NCBI GenBank assembly: GCA_965220645.1
Contig: OZ244836.1
Span: 2,356,001-2,420,000 of the forward strand
Length of the DNA stretch: 64,000 nt
Source: Aldehydirespirator sp965220645
GTDB taxonomy: Bacteria > Actinomycetota > Acidimicrobiia > Acidimicrobiales > Aldehydirespiratoraceae
Direction of reading: 5' to 3'
Below are positions 51,496 to 59,941 of the stretch, in pieces. Position 1 is the first letter of the stretch. Every line of letters begins with the position of its first letter. The notes under the pieces were generated by a model. It had not been told where the DNA came from and did not search any database. It was given only the letters and a program-made list of their open reading frames with translations. Position numbers and translations under genes: made by a program.

Positions 51496-52593
51496 TCAAG
51501 CGTGGACCCTCATGCGCTCGGCGGCGCCCCACCGTTCGGCCGCGGCGATGGTGCCCCCGAACATGGCCTTGAAGCGCCGGTGGGCACGGGCCTCCTCGCC
51601 GTATTGCACCGTTTCCATGAACGGGATGTGCGACACCGACACCCAGAAGAAGGCGGCCCAAGCCAGATCCTCAAGCAGGTCCGCCTCGCTCCACTGGGGC
51701 CCGCCGGCCGCGGCCAGCCCGCTGCGGTAGTGGTCGAGCAGCTCGGGCTCACGGGCCAGGGTCTCATCGTTGTGGCTGGCCATCAGCAGCCAGCCCAGGT
51801 CCATCCCGGGGAACGACCGCATCGCTGACTGCCAGTCAACAATCACCGGTCCGTCGGCCCGGAACAGGATGTTGTCCAGCTCGTAGTCCTGGTGTATGAG
51901 CGTCCAAGGCCGCCGCGCGAAGCGCCCGAGCCAGGACGGGACGTCGGCCAGGAAGACCTCCACCATCGCCACGAGCTCGTCGGAGTGGAAATGCGGGAAC
52001 TGCTCGCGGATGTTGCTCCAACTCGCGAGGGTGCGGGGGATGCCCGCCAGCAGCGTCGGAGCGCTCCAGTCGATCAGCCAGCCCTGCTCGTTCAGCGACT
52101 CGTCCATCCAGTAGGCGCCGTGCATCCGGGCCACATCGCCCACCAGGGTGTGCATTCGCTCAAACGTGGTGCCGTCGAGGATGTCGCCCTTGGTGGCCGG
52201 ATGGATCCGCTCGATGACCAGGGTGGCCGCGTGGGTCTCGGGATCGAACAGGTTGACGAAGCATCTGGGGATGCTCATGTTCGTGCGCGACGCGACCTGC
52301 CTCGCCAGGTGGTCGTAGAAGCCGTTCTCGCGCTGGTACGACACCATCACCTGGGCGTTCTGGCGGGCGAACTCGTCGTCCTTGGGGCACTTGGCCACGA
52401 ATTCGGCCGGCAGGTCGGTGTCGCCGGCGTAGCTGACCGACACGATCACCACCTCGCCCATGGCGCCCACGAAACCGTCCATCGGGCGTACCTCGACCCC
52501 GGAGATGGGCGGCGGGGAGTGCCCGGCCTCAGTGAGCGCTCCTTCGAGCCATTGCGGAGTCATCGCCGACACTGAATTGAGGATCTCTGTCAT
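51496..52593 (-). CDS. Aminoglycoside phosphotransferase/EcKinase-like protein (copy 1)
   Basis: 365-residue paralogue of the downstream gene, with LIHQDYELDNILF and VIVDWQSAMRSFPGMDLGW intact, so both copies look active. N-termini (MTEILNSVSAMTP) are almost the same while the middle parts differ (LLAGIPRTLASW against LLGISFVRETW), suggesting duplication followed by shift of substrate. ATG 52593 overlaps the enoyl-CoA hydratase stop (ATGA). Confidence 0.85.
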   Translation of the reverse strand: MTEILNSVSAMTPQWLEGALTEAGHSPPPISGVEVRPMDGFVGAMGEVVIVSVSYAGDTDLPAEFVAKCPKDDEFARQNAQVMVSYQRENGFYDHLARQVASRTNMSIPRCFVNLFDPETHAATLVIERIHPATKGDILDGTTFERMHTLVGDVARMHGAYWMDESLNEQGWLIDWSAPTLLAGIPRTLASWSNIREQFPHFHSDELVAMVEVFLADVPSWLGRFARRPWTLIHQDYELDNILFRADGPVIVDWQSAMRSFPGMDLGWLLMASHNDETLAREPELLDHYRSGLAAAGGPQWSEADLLEDLAWAAFFWVSVSHIPFMETVQYGEEARAHRRFKAMFGGTIAAAERWGAAERMRVHA

Positions 52594-53372
52594 GGGTTCT
52601 CCCCGTTGTCCGACACCCATCCGGGGGTGCGCTTGTTCAAGAACGCGTCCATTCCCTCGGCCGCCTCGTCGCCCGCGAACAACTCAGCGGAAAGCCGCTC
52701 CGCCCAGGCGAGGGCGTCATCGAAGGTCATCTCAGGGACTCGATCCACAAGTTGTTTGGCGGCGGCCAGCGCAGACGGCCCTCCGGCGAGCAGGTCGGCA
52801 ACGACCGACTCCACCTCGGCGTCGAGGCTTGCCTCGGGCACGGCCTCGTTGATCAGGCCCAAACGGGCGGCCTCGGCAGCACTGAAGCGGTTGCCCCGCA
52901 GGAAGGCCGCGGTCGCCTCGGCCCGCCGCATCTTGGGCAGGCACAGCACCGAGATCATGGCCGGAGCCACCCCCACGCGGACCTCGGTGAAACCGAACTT
53001 GGCGTCGTCGCGAGCGATGGAGATGTCCATGGCCGCCGCCAGCCCCATCCCGCCAGCCACGCAATGCCCCGCGATGCGTCCCACGTAGGGCTTTCGGGAC
53101 CGGCGGAACCGGCCGAAGAGCTGGCTGGCCTTGACCACCACCGGGTTGTCGTCGGCGGGAGCCGAGCTCTCCCGCAGATCGGCACCGGCGCAGAACACCC
53201 GGCCCGCGTTGGTGAGCACAACCACCCGCACGGCCGGGTCGGCGTCGGCGTCATCGAGTACGGCGGTGAGTTCGGCGAGCATCCGGCGGTTCAGGGCATT
53301 GCGGTTGGCCTCGTCAGCCAGTGTGACCGTGACCACGCCGCGATCGTCCCGATCCGTCTCGACCAGACTCAC
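52590..53372 (-). CDS. Enoyl-CoA hydratase/isomerase
   Basis: 260-residue crotonase. CoA-binding and oxyanion residues are in VFCAGADLRES near residue 60 and IAGHCVAGGMGLAAAMDI near residue 100; FGFTEVRVGVAPAMI follows. Typical role: hydration of an enoyl-CoA, here plausibly the product made by the carboxylase of the same operon. GTG 53372 overlaps the stop of the TIGR03084 gene (GTGA) and its stop overlaps the next kinase gene. Confidence 0.93.
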   Translation of the reverse strand: MSLVETDRDDRGVVTVTLADEANRNALNRRMLAELTAVLDDADADPAVRVVVLTNAGRVFCAGADLRESSAPADDNPVVVKASQLFGRFRRSRKPYVGRIAGHCVAGGMGLAAAMDISIARDDAKFGFTEVRVGVAPAMISVLCLPKMRRAEATAAFLRGNRFSAAEAARLGLINEAVPEASLDAEVESVVADLLAGGPSALAAAKQLVDRVPEMTFDDALAWAERLSAELFAGDEAAEGMDAFLNKRTPGWVSDNGENP

Positions 53373-54292
53373 GGCTCGCTCCGGTCGGTCCCCGCTCGGG
53401 CCCTGGTTCCCCGCTCCTGTTCGCTGCGCTCACGGGCCGCTCGGGCCCTGGTTCCCCGCTCCTGTTCGCTGCGCTCACGGGCCGCTCGGGCCCTGGGTCC
53501 GTCGGTGGCTGGACCGGCGAAGGCTTGGGCCTTCGACAGCCAGTCGGTGGCGTGCTCGCCGGTCACCTTCAGGCCGGTGTCGGCCATGTGGCGGCGCTGG
53601 GTCACCACGAGGCAGAAGTCGAGTGCCGATCCGCTGACCGCGTTGTCTCCGGCCGCGGCGGCATCACCCCAGGTCCAGATCTCTGTCGACGTTCTCGTTG
53701 CCGGTGCGGTGAGCTCGACCCGCACGTCCCCGGCGGGCGCGGGCCGGCCCCGGTTGATGTAGCTCCAGGCCCGGGTGATGTAGCCGAGTTGGGCCACATG
53801 GCGGAGCCGGTGGGTGGGCTCGCGGTGCGCTCCCACGGTGTCGCACACGTCTTGGCCGTGGGCCCACGCCTCCATGAGCCGTGCGGTGACGAAGGACTTG
53901 GCCCCCATCGAGGGCCCGTACCAGCTCACCCGGTCACGCTCGCCGAGCGTGCCGACGGCTTCGGCCAGGTCCGATCGGCCCTGGCGCCAGCGCTCCAAGC
54001 GGCCGGGGGCGCCCAGGCTTCGGAAATTGCCCAGGGTGTAGTCGTCGCCCGAGGTCTCGCTCAGCAGGGACGTCTCCATGAGACGCCCGGCCTCGGTCGA
54101 GAACGCATCCGGGTCGCGGATGGCCAGCGAGGCCGCCCGGTCGAAGTAGCACAGGTGGCCGATCTGGTCGGTCACCGACCAGCGGGGGCTCGGGGTGGGC
54201 AGATCCCAGTCGCCCTCATCGAGCGGCGCCACGACTCCGTCGAGGCTTGCCTGCTCGTCGAGCAGGTCTTGCAGCAGGTCTGCCAACTTCAC
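53369..54292 (-). CDS. TIGR03084-family (mycothiol-dependent isomerase-like) protein with repeat-derived tail
   Basis: 307-residue DinB/maleylpyruvate isomerase-like fold: SVTDQIGHLCYFDRAA and MEAWAHGQDVCD supply the metal-binding histidines. The family often sits beside acyl-CoA carboxylase and AtuA genes in actinobacteria. The last 45 residues or so are two perfect copies of a 15-residue unit, GTRARAARERSEQER, encoded by the dispersed repeat, and end DRSEP. Normal members stop near the start of this tail, so it was probably added by repeat insertion without breaking the overlap with the next gene. Confidence 0.85.
   Translation of the reverse strand: MKLADLLQDLLDEQASLDGVVAPLDEGDWDLPTPSPRWSVTDQIGHLCYFDRAASLAIRDPDAFSTEAGRLMETSLLSETSGDDYTLGNFRSLGAPGRLERWRQGRSDLAEAVGTLGERDRVSWYGPSMGAKSFVTARLMEAWAHGQDVCDTVGAHREPTHRLRHVAQLGYITRAWSYINRGRPAPAGDVRVELTAPATRTSTEIWTWGDAAAAGDNAVSGSALDFCLVVTQRRHMADTGLKVTGEHATDWLSKAQAFAGPATDGPRARAARERSEQERGTRARAARERSEQERGTRARAGTDRSEP
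53400..53489 (-). repeat. Dispersed coding repeat, tandem copies C1 and C2
   Basis: Two 45-bp units (53400-53444 and 53445-53489), identical to each other, followed by a partial third. Their 35-bp core differs by one base from the copies at 7.7 and 14.2 kb. Read on the minus strand as RARAARERSEQER. Confidence 0.9.
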
Positions 54293-54396
54293 GGTCCGCG
54301 AGTCCCTTCCTAGGAAGTTACCGTCCCAGGAAGATACCGCGTATCAACACCGTCGCGCTGACCAATCCTTCTTGACTCTGGCTGCCGCTTGTCCGG

Positions 54397-56163
54397 TCAG
54401 CCACCAAGCAAGCCCTCGGGAACCTCCACCACCCGGGCCCGGAGCCATTCACCGAGGCTCTTGGCCTGCGCGTCCTGGCGGTCCGAGGCGGCCACCCCGT
54501 CGCCGAGCAGGCCGTGGATCACGAAGTTGAGAGACCAGATGTTCCCGAGACGGTGGCGATCCACACGCAGCGGGGCCGCCTCCGGCAGCAGCTCGCGCAG
54601 ACGCTCGGTGCTCAGGAAGCCGTCGAGCCAGTCGAAAGCGTCGGCCGAGCGGGCGAAGACACCCAGGTTGGCGTTTCCACCCTTGTCCCCGGAGCGGGTT
54701 CCGACGACCCGGCCCAGCGGCGATGGCACCGTGGGGCCCCACTTTCGGCCGTCGGCGGCAGGGTCGGCGGAGGGAATCGGAGACGCCGGCGGGGCCGAGG
54801 CCGGCACCGGATCGACGACGGTGCGCTCGCCGTCGAGAAGCGTCACGTACTGGGGCACCACCTCCGCGGGCACGGTGGCGGGCCGGTAGATGCCGAAGGC
54901 CCGGGGACGGGCTGCGGAGCCGGGTGAGAACATTCCCGGGATGGTGGCCAGGGCCAGTTCGTTCATGGCGTCCGACAGGGTGCGGCCCAGCCGGTCCTCG
55001 TCGTGGTCGAACACGATGAGCCGCCAGACCGCGGTGGCCTCCTCATTGGTGGCCGGGTCGGCCTTGTCGGTTCGCACCACCCGCTCGGTGACCTTGGCGT
55101 AGTCACCGGGATCGTGGGGGCAGGCCCGCCAGAAGGCGTCGTGCACCAGGGAGGCCTTGGCCTCGACGTCGAGCCCGGTGAGCGCGACGGTGATCTCGCT
55201 GCGATAGCCACCCAACTCGTTGGTGGCCACCTTGAGGGTGGGCGGGGGCGGCTCGCCCCGCACCGAGTCGATCTGCACCCGATCGATACCGGCCTGGGAG
55301 AGCCGGATCGTGTCGAAGCGGGTGGTTACGTCGGGTCCCAGGTAGCCGGGCGCGTCGATCTCATACAGCAGCTGCGCAGTGACCGTCCCCACTGTGACCG
55401 CCCCGCCGGTGCCGTCGTGCTTGCCGATCACCGAGGAGCCGTCGGCCGCGATCTCGGCCCACGGGAAGCCGGTGCGGGCCATGCCCTCCACCTCGGTGAA
55501 GAACGAGTAGTTGCCGCCGGTGGCCTGGGTGCCGCACTCGATCACGTGCCCGGCCGCCACCGCGCCGGCCAGCGCGTCCCAGTCGTCGATCGCCCAGCCG
55601 TGATGCCAGGCCGCAGGACCGCACACCACCGCGGCGTCGGTGACCCGCCCGGTCACCACTATGTCGGCGCCGCGACTCAGGGCCTCGGCTATGCCCCAGC
55701 CTCCCAGGTAGGCGTTGGCGGTGATCAGCTTCGTCGTGTCGGTCATCGGCTCGCCGGTGGGGAACGACCGAAGCGTCACGGCGTCGGCTGCGCCGGGATC
55801 CAGCCGCGGCATGAGGTCGTCGCCGTCGACGCAGGCGATTCTCGGGTCTAGGCCCAGTCGCTCGGCCACCTCGGCCACCGCCTCGGCGCAGCCGCGGGGA
55901 TCCAGACCGCCCGCGTTGGACACCACCTTGATGCCCGCTGCCAGGCACGTGCCCATCACCTGCTCCATCTGCTTGACGAAGCTGCGGGCGTACCCGCCGC
56001 CGGGACGCCTCGAGCGGGTGCGGGCCAGTATCAGCATGGTCAACTCGGCCAGCCAGTCGCCGGTGAGGACGTCGATGGGCCCGTCGTTCACCATCTCGGC
56101 CGCGGCCGACAGGCGATCGCCATAGAAGCCGGAGCAGTTGGCGATCCGGATCGGCTCAGCCAT
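54397..56163 (-). CDS. AtuA-like (acyclic terpene utilisation / DUF1446) protein
   Basis: 588 residues of the AtuA family: PIRIANCSGFYGDRLSA at the N-terminus, the middle GADIVVTGRVTDAAVV, and a C-terminal part with VVGTRSGDKGGNANLG. AtuA is essential for growth on citronellol or geraniol in Pseudomonas, but its reaction is unknown. ATG 56163 overlaps the stop of the biotin carboxylase gene by 8 bp. The neighbouring carboxylase, hydratase and alcohol dehydrogenase support a role in branched isoprenoid or acyl-CoA breakdown. Confidence 0.88.
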   Translation of the reverse strand: MAEPIRIANCSGFYGDRLSAAAEMVNDGPIDVLTGDWLAELTMLILARTRSRRPGGGYARSFVKQMEQVMGTCLAAGIKVVSNAGGLDPRGCAEAVAEVAERLGLDPRIACVDGDDLMPRLDPGAADAVTLRSFPTGEPMTDTTKLITANAYLGGWGIAEALSRGADIVVTGRVTDAAVVCGPAAWHHGWAIDDWDALAGAVAAGHVIECGTQATGGNYSFFTEVEGMARTGFPWAEIAADGSSVIGKHDGTGGAVTVGTVTAQLLYEIDAPGYLGPDVTTRFDTIRLSQAGIDRVQIDSVRGEPPPPTLKVATNELGGYRSEITVALTGLDVEAKASLVHDAFWRACPHDPGDYAKVTERVVRTDKADPATNEEATAVWRLIVFDHDEDRLGRTLSDAMNELALATIPGMFSPGSAARPRAFGIYRPATVPAEVVPQYVTLLDGERTVVDPVPASAPPASPIPSADPAADGRKWGPTVPSPLGRVVGTRSGDKGGNANLGVFARSADAFDWLDGFLSTERLRELLPEAAPLRVDRHRLGNIWSLNFVIHGLLGDGVAASDRQDAQAKSLGEWLRARVVEVPEGLLGG

Positions 56164-58135
56164 CTGTGGAATCCCCGGCCGCCTCGAACGCCAGCAGAGG
56201 CGAGCCGTTGTCCACCTGGTCTCCAGGAGCGACAAGCACCTCGGTCACCGTGCCGTCACACGGGGCGCTCACGTGGTGCTCCATCTTCATCCCCTCCATC
56301 ACCACCAGGGTGCGTCCCGCGGCCACCTGCTCGCCTGCGGTGACCCGCACCTCCACGATCACACCCGGCATGGGAGCCGCAAACCCACCCACAGCGAGGC
56401 CGCGGTCGGGAGCGCCGAAGCGGGGCAGCACCACCACCATCACCGTCTCGGAGTCGCCGGTCAGGTCGAGCCGGTCACCGTCGGCGGTGATCGCGTAGCG
56501 GATCCTGCGGCCGTCCCACTCCAGATCGAGCCCCTCCGGGGACCAGGCCCCGATCGTCGCCCGGGACTCGGCTGCATCGTCTGAGCACTCGGCCCGCACC
56601 ACGAAGGAGCCGTCGCGCTCGGGACGGTAGGAGACCGTCACCTCCACCGGACCCGAAGCAGCCTCGACGGCCAACTCCACGCGCTCGGGCGGGAGACAGC
56701 CGTGGCGCCATCCGCTGGGCATCCATCCCAGGGTCCGGGCCTGCTGCCTCTCGGCGGCTTGGAGCCACATGGCGGCCGCCGCCGCGGCCCGCTGGCAGTC
56801 GGCGACCGACAACGCCGCGGCCCGGCTCGGATCGGCTCGCTCGATGAAGTCGGTGGTGGTGTCGCCGGCCAGGAAAGCGCCCGAGCGCAGAGCAGCGACC
56901 AAGAAGTGGCGGTTGGTGGTCACTCCGCCGGCATGCAGGCGCTCCAGGGCCAACGCCAAGCGCCCGGCCGCTTCGGCGCGGGTGGGGGCATGGGCGATCA
57001 CCTTGGCCAGCATCGGGTCGAAATCGAGGCCGACTTCGCTGCCGGCCTCCACGCCGCTGTCCCACCGAACCAGCGGCTCTTGGGCCGGAGCGAAGGCGGA
57101 CAGGGTTCCGACCGCGGGCAGGAACCCGGCCGCGGCGTCCTCGGCGTAGAGCCGGGCCTCGATGGCATGCCCTGAGAACGCCACATCCGCCTGGCTGTAA
57201 CCCAAGGGCTCGCCCGCAGCCACCCGCAGTTGCTCGCGGACCAGGTCGATACCGGTCACCTCCTCGGTCACGGGATGCTCCACCTGCAGGCGGGTGTTGA
57301 CCTCCAGGAAGAAGAAATCGCCGGTCTCGTCGTCGAGCAACAACTCCACCGTGCCGGCCGAGCAGTAACCGATCGACTTGGCCAGCCGCACCGCCGCGTC
57401 ACCCATCGCAGCCCTCAGGTCATCGTCCACCGCGGTCGACGGCGACTCCTCGATGATCTTCTGGTGGCGACGCTGGATCGAGCACTCCCGCTCACCCAGG
57501 TGAACCACATTGCCATGGCTGTCGCCGAGGATCTGGACCTCCACGTGGCGACAGCGGGGCAGGTAGCGCTCCAGGAACACGGTGTCGTCGCCGAAGCCGC
57601 CCAACGCCTCGCGGCGGGCCGCGGCCACGGCTGCGCTCAGATCCGATGGATCGGACACGAGGCGCATGCCCTTGCCGCCCCCGCCCGCGGCCGCCTTGAC
57701 CATGAGCGGGAAACCGATATCCCCGGGGTCGCCGGGATCCTCCGAGGATGGCAGGATGGGCACGCCTGCGGCTGCGGCCGCGGCCTTGGCCGCCAGCTTG
57801 TCGCCCATCGTCTCGATGGCGTCCGGGCCCGGTCCGACCCACACCAGGCCGGCGGAGGTCACGGTTCGGGCGAAGCCGGCGTTCTCGGCCAGGAATCCGT
57901 AGCCGGGATGAACCGCGTCCGCACCGGCATCGATCGCTGCGGCCACCACCGCATCGCCGTCGAGGTACCCGCCGGGCAGCCGCACCGCCACATCGGCCTC
58001 AGTCACGAACGGCGCGTCAGAGTCGGCGTCGGAGAACACAGCCACGCAGCGCATTCCCATGGCCCGCGCCGTGCGGAACACCCGCCGGGCGATCTCGCCC
58101 CGGTTGGCCACCAGCAGGGTCCCGGTGGCGCTCAC
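56156..58135 (-). CDS. Acyl-CoA carboxylase, biotin carboxylase + BCCP subunit
   Basis: 659 residues. Biotin carboxylase domain (VANRGEIARRVFRTA; ATP-grasp loop KAAAGGGGKGM; EVNTRLQVEHPVTEEVTGIDLV) and a C-terminal biotinyl domain with VMEGMKMEHHV, the biotinylated lysine near residue 617. It supplies carboxyl-biotin for a carboxyltransferase on acetyl-, propionyl-, methylcrotonyl- or geranyl-CoA; the operon context favours the last two. GTG 58135 overlaps the upstream stop (GTGA). Confidence 0.95.
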   Translation of the reverse strand: MSATGTLLVANRGEIARRVFRTARAMGMRCVAVFSDADSDAPFVTEADVAVRLPGGYLDGDAVVAAAIDAGADAVHPGYGFLAENAGFARTVTSAGLVWVGPGPDAIETMGDKLAAKAAAAAAGVPILPSSEDPGDPGDIGFPLMVKAAAGGGGKGMRLVSDPSDLSAAVAAARREALGGFGDDTVFLERYLPRCRHVEVQILGDSHGNVVHLGERECSIQRRHQKIIEESPSTAVDDDLRAAMGDAAVRLAKSIGYCSAGTVELLLDDETGDFFFLEVNTRLQVEHPVTEEVTGIDLVREQLRVAAGEPLGYSQADVAFSGHAIEARLYAEDAAAGFLPAVGTLSAFAPAQEPLVRWDSGVEAGSEVGLDFDPMLAKVIAHAPTRAEAAGRLALALERLHAGGVTTNRHFLVAALRSGAFLAGDTTTDFIERADPSRAAALSVADCQRAAAAAAMWLQAAERQQARTLGWMPSGWRHGCLPPERVELAVEAASGPVEVTVSYRPERDGSFVVRAECSDDAAESRATIGAWSPEGLDLEWDGRRIRYAITADGDRLDLTGDSETVMVVVLPRFGAPDRGLAVGGFAAPMPGVIVEVRVTAGEQVAAGRTLVVMEGMKMEHHVSAPCDGTVTEVLVAPGDQVDNGSPLLAFEAAGDSTDG

Positions 58136-59823
58136 AGCCGAAACACCCCGTAGCCCTCGGCGCCGGTGATGGCCCGGTTGCCGACCACCGACAGGCATAT
58201 GCCCAGCACGTTGCGAGTGTCGCGAGGGTCGATGATGCCGTCGTCGCTGATGGCACCGGTGGCCCGCAGCGCCAGCGAGCCCCGCTCCTGGATGGCCTCG
58301 GCCTGGGCCACGATCCGGGCGTCCTCGTCCTCGTCGAACGGCTCGCCCTTACGAGCCGCCCGGGCCCGTCGCACCTGCGACATCACCCCTGCGATCTGCT
58401 TGGGGCCCATCACCGCGATCTTGGCCGTGGGCCACAGCCAGGTGAAGCGGTTGCCGAAGGCCCTCCCCGACATGCCGTATGTGCCCGCCCCGTAGGAAGA
58501 CCCGATGATCACCGTCAGGTGGGGGACCGTCGAGTTGGTCACGGCGTTGATCATCTGCGAGCCCTTCTTCACCATGCCGTCGGCCTCGTAGTCCCGCCCG
58601 ACCATGAAGCCGGTGATGTTCTGGAGGAACACCAGCGGGACGTCGATCTGGTTGCACAACTGGATGAAGGTGGCGCCCTTCTGGGACGAGTCTGGGTAGA
58701 GCACGCCGTTGTTGGCCAGGATCCCCACCGGGTAGCCGCAGATCGACGCCCAGCCGCACACCAGCGTGGTTCCGTAGCGGGCCTTGTACTCCTCGAAGCG
58801 GGAGCCGTCCACGACCCGGGCGATCACCTCGCGCATGTCGAAGGGTTGGCGCAGGTCCCGGCTCACCAGCCCAAGCAACTCCTCGGGATCGTGGACCGGC
58901 GGATCGGCGGCCATGGTCGGGCTCGGGTGGGGCTTCTGCCGGTTTAGGTGCGAGACCACCTCGCGGCACATGCGGATGGCGTCCATCTCGTCGTTCGCGA
59001 AGTAGTCGCCCAGACCGGAGACCTCGGCGTGGAGGCGGGCGCCGCCCAGGGTCTCGTCGTCTGACTCCTCGCCAGTGGCCATCTTCACCAGCGGCGGGCC
59101 GGCCAGGAAGATCTTGGACTGGTCGGCCACCACGATGTTGTAGTCGGACAGGCCCGGCTGGTAGGCGCCTCCCGCGGTGGACGACCCGAAGACCACGCAC
59201 ACCGTGGGTATGCGCATCTTGGACAGCTCGATCATCTCGTAGAAGAACCGGCCCGTCTCCGCGAAGTGGGTGGTCTGGACCCGGCTGCTGCCCCCGCCGG
59301 TGAACTGCGAGCCGCCTCCGTCGTCGCCGCCGAGGCGCAGGTCGGCGCCGGCGGACTCCACGAAGCTCACATAGGGCATGTGGTTGTCGCGGGCGATCTC
59401 GAGGGCCCGCATCCACTTCTTGCTGGCGTAGGGGGTGAGGGCGCCGGCCAGCACGCTGGGGTCGTTGCCCATGATCACGCACTCGGTGCCGCCGATCACG
59501 CCGACGCCCACCACCATGCCGCCGCCCATGGTGTAGTCGGAGTGGTAGGCGGCCAGCGCGCTGATCTCCAGGAACGGGCTGTTGGGGTCGATCACGTTGG
59601 CGATGCGCTCCCGGATGGGCAGCTTGCCACGCGACCGGAGTCGCTCCATCGCGGCCGGTCCGCCGCCCGCTTCGGCTTCGTCGAGCAGCCCCTCGATCTC
59701 GGCGAGCTGCTCGAGCAGGTCGTCCCGATTCTGGCGGAACGTCTCGCTGCCAGTGTCCACCGCCGTCGCCAGTGCGGGCGCCAACAGTTGGGGGAGTGCG
59801 GACTCGTGGCCCCGGGGAGTCAC
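58132..59823 (-). CDS. Acyl-CoA carboxylase, carboxyltransferase subunit
   Basis: 563 residues with two crotonase-like lobes: VESAGADLRLGG and FGSSTAGGAYQPGLSDY in the first, LVFLQNITGFMVGRDYEADG and GSSYGAGTYGMSGRAF in the second. Closest in layout to methylcrotonyl-/geranyl-CoA carboxylase beta. First gene of a minus-strand operon running to 49.2 kb. GTG 59823 is chosen because TAGCGT (complement of 59831-59836) stands 7 nt upstream; GTG 59832 would lie inside that box. Confidence 0.94.
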   Translation of the reverse strand: MTPRGHESALPQLLAPALATAVDTGSETFRQNRDDLLEQLAEIEGLLDEAEAGGGPAAMERLRSRGKLPIRERIANVIDPNSPFLEISALAAYHSDYTMGGGMVVGVGVIGGTECVIMGNDPSVLAGALTPYASKKWMRALEIARDNHMPYVSFVESAGADLRLGGDDGGGSQFTGGGSSRVQTTHFAETGRFFYEMIELSKMRIPTVCVVFGSSTAGGAYQPGLSDYNIVVADQSKIFLAGPPLVKMATGEESDDETLGGARLHAEVSGLGDYFANDEMDAIRMCREVVSHLNRQKPHPSPTMAADPPVHDPEELLGLVSRDLRQPFDMREVIARVVDGSRFEEYKARYGTTLVCGWASICGYPVGILANNGVLYPDSSQKGATFIQLCNQIDVPLVFLQNITGFMVGRDYEADGMVKKGSQMINAVTNSTVPHLTVIIGSSYGAGTYGMSGRAFGNRFTWLWPTAKIAVMGPKQIAGVMSQVRRARAARKGEPFDEDEDARIVAQAEAIQERGSLALRATGAISDDGIIDPRDTRNVLGICLSVVGNRAITGAEGYGVFRL

Positions 59824-59830
59824 GCACAGC

Positions 59831-59836
59831 ACGCTA
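59831..59836 (-). promoter_or_regulatory. -10 element (TAGCGT) of the carboxylase-AtuA operon
   Basis: Minus-strand TAGCGT 7 nt before GTG 59823; leaderless start of the eight-gene operon. Confidence 0.5.
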
Positions 59837-59929
59837 GCTCCCGGCGCGCGCTGCCCCGATCACGCGTCCGCGGGTAGCTCTGATCGAGTCCGAGGGACCG
59901 AGGTGCCGAATCCGACACTCAGCGCGGCG

Positions 59930-59935
59930 TAGCCT
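59930..59935 (+). promoter_or_regulatory. -10 element (TAGCCT) for leaderless oxygenase gene
   Basis: TAGCCT stands 6 nt before ATG 59942. It is divergent from the carboxylase operon promoter about 95 bp away. Confidence 0.5.
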
Positions 59936-59941
59936 TCGGGC

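Noticed and set aside
53400..53489. Possible CRISPR array
   Set aside because: The 45-bp units are contiguous with no spacers and are translated in frame. The same reason excludes the 36-bp units at 62.0 kb. No cas gene is present.
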